NCBI GenBank assembly: GCA_937958345.1
Contig: CALGNW010000253.1
Span: 1 to 9,566 of the forward strand
DNA from: an uncultured Neomegalonema sp.
Lineage (GTDB): Bacteria; Pseudomonadota; Alphaproteobacteria; Rhodobacterales; Rhodobacteraceae
Direction of reading: 5' to 3'
DNA length: 9,566 nucleotides
The notes beneath the pieces were generated by a model. That model was not told the DNA's origin. It did not search any database and worked only from the letters and a program-made list of their open reading frames with translations. The position numbers and the translations under genes were made by a program. Every line of letters begins with the position of its first letter. Position 1 is the first letter of the stretch. Of the stretch, positions 5,797 through 9,566 are shown piece after piece.

Positions 5797-7703
5797 TCTG
5801 CGGCCTCCAGCGTTGCCTCGGGACGGTTCAGCGAGACAATCAGGCGCGCCCCGCCGCCGCTGATATTCTCGGCGGAAATCATCCCGCCGAAATCACGGAT
5901 GATATTAAAACTGATCGACAGACCAAGCCCCAGCCCCTTGCCCGGTTCCTTGCGGGTAAAGAACGGATCAAACAGGCGCTCGACATCATCCTCCGCAAAT
6001 CCGGTCCCGTTATCCTCGACCACCACCGCCGCTTTGCCCTCAACCTCGCGTACCGTCACCGTAATGCGCGGCGGCGAGGCGGCGGCGGTCGCGTCAATCG
6101 CGTTTCCGATCAAATTCATAAAGACATGCTGCAACCGGACCTGCCCGCCGGTCACGATCACATCATCAACACCGCGCACATCGACAACAGCACCCGAGGC
6201 CTCGATCCGCCCGCGCAGCAACGCGATGGCCTCGTCCAACGCCGCCTTAACCGAAACCGGTCCGGTGGTATCCTTCGGCTTCCGGGCGAACGCCGTCAGA
6301 TGTTTCGACAGCGACGCCATCCGCTCGGTCAACTTGGCAATCCGCCCCAGATTCGACTCCGCCTTGTCGATCTGGCCGCGCTCAAGAAACGCACCGGCAT
6401 TTTCCGCATAGGTTCGGATCGCCGCCAGCGGCTGATTATATTCATGGCTCAGCGCCGTCGACATCTGCCCTAGCGCCGCCAGCTTTCCGGCCTGCACCAG
6501 TTCGGCTTGGGTCTGGCGCAGCGTCGCCTCCGCCTGCGTCCGTTCCGCGACTTCCTCGGCCAGACGTGCGTTGATTGTTGTCAGATCAGCGGTCCTCTCT
6601 TCAACCCGCCGCTCCAGCGCCCGTTGAATTTGCTCGCGCTTGGCCAGTCGCGACAGATAAAACTGACGCCGTTGCCAGAACACAAACGCAATCAGCAACC
6701 CCGCCAACAGGCCCAGACCCAGCAACATCGTATAGACCAGTGCCTGCCGTCGCGCGCCGCGCGTTTCGACCAACAGATGCACCGTCCACCCCTCAACGGT
6801 CATACCCTGCGACAGATGCAAAAACTCCTTCACCGCCGCGTTTGATCTGTCCGGTTCGGCATAGACGAGCCGCAGTCGTTCACCCGCTCCGTCGTCCAAT
6901 CCCTGAATTTCCACATCCGGTAACGGCGCACCGGCAAACTGCCGCCGCTTCCCGATCCGGCGGCGCACCTCGTTATCCAGCCCGCCCAGCGTCTTCAACC
7001 GCCAGCGCGGATGCCCCGACAACAGGATCACACCGTCCTGATCGCTGACAAAAACCTGATGAGGGCTGGCCCGCAAATCCTGTTCGATCAGCCCGACCTG
7101 AATTTTGACAACCACCACCCCGATCGGCGGCCCGCCATCCTGCACCGGATAGGCAAAGAAATATCCGCGCACGCCGGTTGTCGTCCCCATCGCAAAATAA
7201 CGGCCCAGTCGCCCCTGCATCGCATCCTGAAAATAGGGCCGGAACGCATAATCATTTCCGACAAACGTCTTCGCCGCATTCCAGTTGGACGCCGCAATCG
7301 TCATCCCGCTGCGATCCAGCAGATAGGTGTCCGACGCTCCTGACGCCGCCGTCCACCGCTCCAGTTGCAGATTGATGTCGTCTACGCGCTGCTGGTCCTG
7401 CGGATTTTTCAACAGCCCGATAATCTCGCTATAATGCGCATAGGTCGGTGCGAGGGGCCGGTAACGCCCCAGCCAACCGCGCACGTTTTCGGTATGCAGC
7501 GCGACGGTCGCCCGCTCGCGTTCGAACAGTCCATCCAGCGCCTGACTGACAAAAACACGGTGGGCAAACAGCATCATCACGCCCAGCATCACCAGCAAGG
7601 CCGCACTCAACACAGTTCTTTTAAGGTTCTTACTCAGCAACCGCTTCCCCACCGATTTCCGCGGTATCTTTACCCGTATTGCCGCGCCATACCAGCCGCA
7701 CAC
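5793..7703 (-). CDS. dctB: C4-dicarboxylate sensor histidine kinase DctB
   Basis: DctB senses periplasmic dicarboxylates and passes phosphate to DctD. From the GTG at 7703 the protein has 636 residues: membrane segment 31-53; a periplasmic double-PAS-like (dCACHE) sensor at about 54-320, with the DctB-typical stretch TYLLDRSGMTIAASNWN (126-142), YAFRPYF and GRYFAMGTTTGVRGYFFAYPV; membrane segment 321-343; a coiled coil at about 352-405; and a HisKA/HATPase core. His420 in SHEYNQPL is the phospho-acceptor. The N box is NLIGNAIDA (530-538), the D box VEDNGTGF (562-569), the F box DPFFTRKE, and the G2 box GLGLGLSIS. The start is uncertain: in-frame GTG at 7652 and TTG at 7640 (preceded by a GGGGAAG-like site) would give a shorter N-terminus. 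The orthologue in Rhodobacter capsulatus is called DctS, but there the partner is the FixJ-type DctR rather than DctD. Confidence 0.92.
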   Translation of the reverse strand: MCGWYGAAIRVKIPRKSVGKRLLSKNLKRTVLSAALLVMLGVMMLFAHRVFVSQALDGLFERERATVALHTENVRGWLGRYRPLAPTYAHYSEIIGLLKNPQDQQRVDDINLQLERWTAASGASDTYLLDRSGMTIAASNWNAAKTFVGNDYAFRPYFQDAMQGRLGRYFAMGTTTGVRGYFFAYPVQDGGPPIGVVVVKIQVGLIEQDLRASPHQVFVSDQDGVILLSGHPRWRLKTLGGLDNEVRRRIGKRRQFAGAPLPDVEIQGLDDGAGERLRLVYAEPDRSNAAVKEFLHLSQGMTVEGWTVHLLVETRGARRQALVYTMLLGLGLLAGLLIAFVFWQRRQFYLSRLAKREQIQRALERRVEERTADLTTINARLAEEVAERTQAEATLRQTQAELVQAGKLAALGQMSTALSHEYNQPLAAIRTYAENAGAFLERGQIDKAESNLGRIAKLTERMASLSKHLTAFARKPKDTTGPVSVKAALDEAIALLRGRIEASGAVVDVRGVDDVIVTGGQVRLQHVFMNLIGNAIDATAAASPPRITVTVREVEGKAAVVVEDNGTGFAEDDVERLFDPFFTRKEPGKGLGLGLSISFNIIRDFGGMISAENISGGGARLIVSLNRPEATLEAAE

Positions 7704-7833
7704 AATCCCGTACAGGCACAGGTTAACGCCAGCGGGCCGAAAACCGCCGCCCGCCTTGCGTCACGGCACGGCGTCGGATAAACCACGCGCACGCGGAACG
7801 GGTTGGTTCGCGGGATTTTCTGGAGCGGCTCCA
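7704..7833. promoter_or_regulatory. Divergent intergenic region dctB / lysC
   Basis: This 130-base gap should contain promoters for dctBD (minus) and lysC-ptsP (plus). For lysC, CTTGCG (7755-7760) and GATAAA (7777-7782) with a 16-base gap are a weak -35/-10 candidate. No convincing minus-strand promoter was seen. GCGGGC (7732-7737) and GCCCGC (7749-7754) form a 6-bp inverted repeat. No lysine riboswitch-like structure is evident. Confidence 0.4.
7821..7833 (+). promoter_or_regulatory. Hairpin enclosing the lysC ribosome binding site
   Basis: TGGAG (7821-7825) and CTCCA (7829-7833) pair around CGG, directly before the lysC ATG at 7834. The GGAG (7822-7825), 8 bases from the ATG, is the only plausible Shine-Dalgarno sequence, so the stem would hide it. 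The site also fixes the lysC start. Confidence 0.5.
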
Positions 7834-9051
7834 ATGCCCATTCTGGTTATGAAGTTCGGCGGCACGTCAGTCGCCGATCCCGAACGTATTTTGAACGCCG
7901 CGCGCAAGGTAAAGCGCGAGGTTGATGCCGGCTGGCAGGTGGCGGTTGTCGTTTCGGCAATGTCAGGCGAGACAAATCGCCTTGTCGGACTGGTCCGCGA
8001 TATCTCGCCGCTTTACGACGCGCGGGAATACGACGCTGTTGTGGCCTCGGGCGAGCAGGTCACATCGGGACTGATGGCGCTGACGCTGCAATCAATCGGC
8101 GTTCCGGCCCGGTCATGGCAGGGTTGGCAGATCGCGATGCGTACCGACGAAACCCACGGGTCGGCGCGCATCGACGCGATTGATACCGAGGCGATGCTGG
8201 CCAGGTTCGACGACGGGCTGCACGCGGTCTGCGCCGGATTTCAGGGCGTGACGCCCGAGGGCCGGATCGCCACTCTTGGCCGGGGCGGTTCTGATACCAG
8301 CGCGGTCGCGCTTGCGGCGGCGCTCAAGGCGGACCGCTGCGATATCTATACGGACGTTGACGGCGTTTACACCACCGACCCCCGTGTCGTCCCCGAGGCG
8401 CGAAAGATCGAAAAGATCGCGTTCGAGGAAATGCTGGAACTTGCTTCGCAGGGCGCAAAAGTCCTGCAAACCCGCTCTGTTGAGCTGGCGATGCGCTATA
8501 ACGTCCCCCTGCAAGTCCGCTCCAGCTTTTCGGACGAGCCGGGAACCTTTGTCTGCGATGAGGATGAGATCATGGAAAGCGATGTCGTAACGGGCGTGGC
8601 GTTTTCGCGCGACGAGGCTAAAATCACACTGCAGGACGTCGATGACCGTCCGGGCATAGCAGCGGCCATTTTCGGCCCGCTCGCGGATGCGGCAGTCAAT
8701 GTCGATATGATCGTCCAGAACATTTCGGACGAAAACCGAACCGACATGACCTTCACGGTACACCTCGACCAGTTCGACCGCGCCGTCGCCACCATCGAGG
8801 CGGCCCGCGACGACATCGGCTTCAAAGGGCTGGTCGCTGACAAGGACGTCGCCAAAGTCTCGGTCGTCGGGATCGGCATGCGCTCGCATACCGGCGTCGC
8901 GCAGCGGATGTTCGCGGCGCTCGCGGCTGATGGCGTAAACATTCAGGTTATCACGACCTCCGAAATCAAGGTCAGCGTCCTGATCCAGCGCCGGTATATG
9001 GAGCTGGCGGTTCGGTCGCTCCACACGGCCTTCGGCTTGGAAACCGCGTGA
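7834..9051 (+). CDS. lysC: Aspartokinase, ACT-domain regulated
   Basis: Aspartokinase phosphorylates aspartate, the first committed step toward lysine, threonine, methionine and diaminopimelate. The start is ATG 7834 because the family begins MxxLVMKFGGTSV and GGAG lies 8 bases upstream; the open frame back to 7756 adds 26 unconserved residues. The 405-residue protein has the kinase domain (1-250) with KFGGTSV (7-13), SGEQVTSGLM (72-81), GRGGSDTSA (149-157) and YTDVDGVYTTDPR (172-184). Two ACT domains (about 264-330 and 341-405) follow, with DRPGIAAAIFG (271-281) and QVITTSEIKVSVLI (371-384), which form the allosteric site. The length and layout match the monofunctional aspartokinase type inhibited by Lys and/or Thr. 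Its TGA overlaps the ptsP GTG, so the two genes are translationally coupled. Confidence 0.96.
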   Translation: MPILVMKFGGTSVADPERILNAARKVKREVDAGWQVAVVVSAMSGETNRLVGLVRDISPLYDAREYDAVVASGEQVTSGLMALTLQSIGVPARSWQGWQIAMRTDETHGSARIDAIDTEAMLARFDDGLHAVCAGFQGVTPEGRIATLGRGGSDTSAVALAAALKADRCDIYTDVDGVYTTDPRVVPEARKIEKIAFEEMLELASQGAKVLQTRSVELAMRYNVPLQVRSSFSDEPGTFVCDEDEIMESDVVTGVAFSRDEAKITLQDVDDRPGIAAAIFGPLADAAVNVDMIVQNISDENRTDMTFTVHLDQFDRAVATIEAARDDIGFKGLVADKDVAKVSVVGIGMRSHTGVAQRMFAALAADGVNIQVITTSEIKVSVLIQRRYMELAVRSLHTAFGLETA

Positions 9052-9566
9052 CCGATGAACCCACCTCCGGGTGGGGCGCTTCGCCGGGAAAGGCAAAACC
9101 GGGCGGGGCCGCCGCGCCGCGTCTGTTGCTCAGACGCCTCCGCGAAGCACTGGCTGCACCCGGCGACGGTCAGCAGCGGCTGGATCAGATTGTTCGCCTG
9201 ATCGCAACCAGCATGGTGGCCGAGGTTTGTTCCGTCTATCTGATGCGTGGACGCGAGATGCTCGAGCTTTGCGCGACCAAGGGCTTGAAGCGCGAGGCCG
9301 TCCACAACGCACGCCTGCGGATTGGCGAGGGCCTGGTCGGCGTTATCGCCCGGGACTGCGAGACCGTGAATACCTCGAATGCGCGCGAGCACCCGGAATT
9401 CCGCTATCTGCCGGAAACCGGCGAGGAGATATACAGTTCGTTCCTTGGCGTCCCGATCCAGCGCTTGGGCAAGACCCTCGGCGTGCTGGTCGTCCAGAAC
9501 GAGCGCCCCGTCCCCTATAACGAGGATGACGAAGAGGCCCTGCGCGTCGTGGCCATGGTAATCGCG
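9048..9566 (+). CDS. ptsP: PTS-Ntr enzyme I (PtsP), N-terminal part, runs off window
   Basis: PtsP takes phosphate from phosphoenolpyruvate and passes it to NPr (PtsO) and EIIA-Ntr (PtsN), a regulatory chain rather than a sugar transporter. The start is a GTG at 9048 overlapping the lysC stop (GTGA). The 173 codons present encode a Gly/Ala/Pro-rich leader, then LLLRRLREALAAPGDGQQRL and a GAF domain (about 40-173) with LIATSMVAEVCSVYLMR, LRIGEGLVGVIARDCETVN, YLPETGEEIYSSFLGVPIQ and LGVLVVQNERPVPYNEDD, all highly typical of alphaproteobacterial PtsP. The GAF domain of this family senses glutamine. The phosphohistidine and PEP-binding domains lie beyond the right edge. An ATG at 9055 is in another frame and is not the start. 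The only SD-like sequence is a weak GGAAA, consistent with coupling to lysC. Confidence 0.92.
   Translation, partial: MTDEPTSGWGASPGKAKPGGAAAPRLLLRRLREALAAPGDGQQRLDQIVRLIATSMVAEVCSVYLMRGREMLELCATKGLKREAVHNARLRIGEGLVGVIARDCETVNTSNAREHPEFRYLPETGEEIYSSFLGVPIQRLGKTLGVLVVQNERPVPYNEDDEEALRVVAMVIA

Noticed and set aside
7756..7833. N-terminal extension of aspartokinase by 26 residues
   Set aside because: The residues do not resemble the family, no ribosome binding site precedes 7756, and ATG 7834 has GGAG at good spacing and the canonical N-terminus.
7704..7833. Lysine riboswitch before lysC
   Set aside because: The gap is only 130 bases, shorter than the roughly 170-base lysine aptamer, and no multi-helix layout is evident.
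8113..9096. A 327-codon minus-strand open frame opposite lysC
   Set aside because: It is the reverse of a well-conserved aspartokinase and has an Arg/Asp-rich composition with no motifs.

Overview
This window is ordinary, densely packed chromosomal DNA from an alphaproteobacterium, most likely a Rhodobacterales (Roseobacter/Rhodobacter-type) species. I infer this from the GC-rich codon use and from three kinds of gene content: a pgpA-cinA pair, a dctPQM TRAP transporter with its two-component system, and an aspartokinase-ptsP pair. There are no mobile elements, CRISPR arrays, rRNAs or tRNAs that I can see, and no stretch over 300 bases lacks a gene.

Layout. (1) Bases 1-857, plus strand: the 3' end of pgpA (phosphatidylglycerophosphatase A) overlaps a stand-alone CinA C-terminal domain gene (nicotinamide-nucleotide amidase) by an ATGA. 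(2) Bases 886-7703, minus strand, reading right to left: dctB (sensor kinase), dctD (NtrC-type regulator, ATGA overlap), a 200-base control region, dctP (periplasmic binding protein), a strong intrinsic terminator, then dctQ and dctM (membrane subunits, 1-base overlap). (3) Bases 7704-7833: a divergent intergenic region. (4) Bases 7834-9566, plus strand: lysC (aspartokinase) overlapping the start of ptsP (enzyme I of the nitrogen PTS) by a GTGA. The ptsP gene runs off the right edge.

How the parts work together. DctB should sense C4-dicarboxylates (succinate, fumarate, malate) in the periplasm and phosphorylate DctD, which should turn on dctP. DctP captures the substrate and hands it to the DctQM membrane complex for sodium-driven uptake. 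The terminator after dctP probably makes binding protein more abundant than the permease. lysC and ptsP link the first step of Lys/Thr/Met synthesis with a nitrogen-responsive phosphotransfer protein.

The points most worth a second look concern the dicarboxylate locus. DctD carries GAFAGA in place of the sigma-54-contacting GAFTGA loop, and I find no convincing -24/-12 promoter before dctP. DctP ends in a linker plus a three-heptad coiled coil that typical TRAP binding proteins lack. I also note a small hairpin that buries the ribosome binding site of lysC. I did not find a clearly new multi-gene system.
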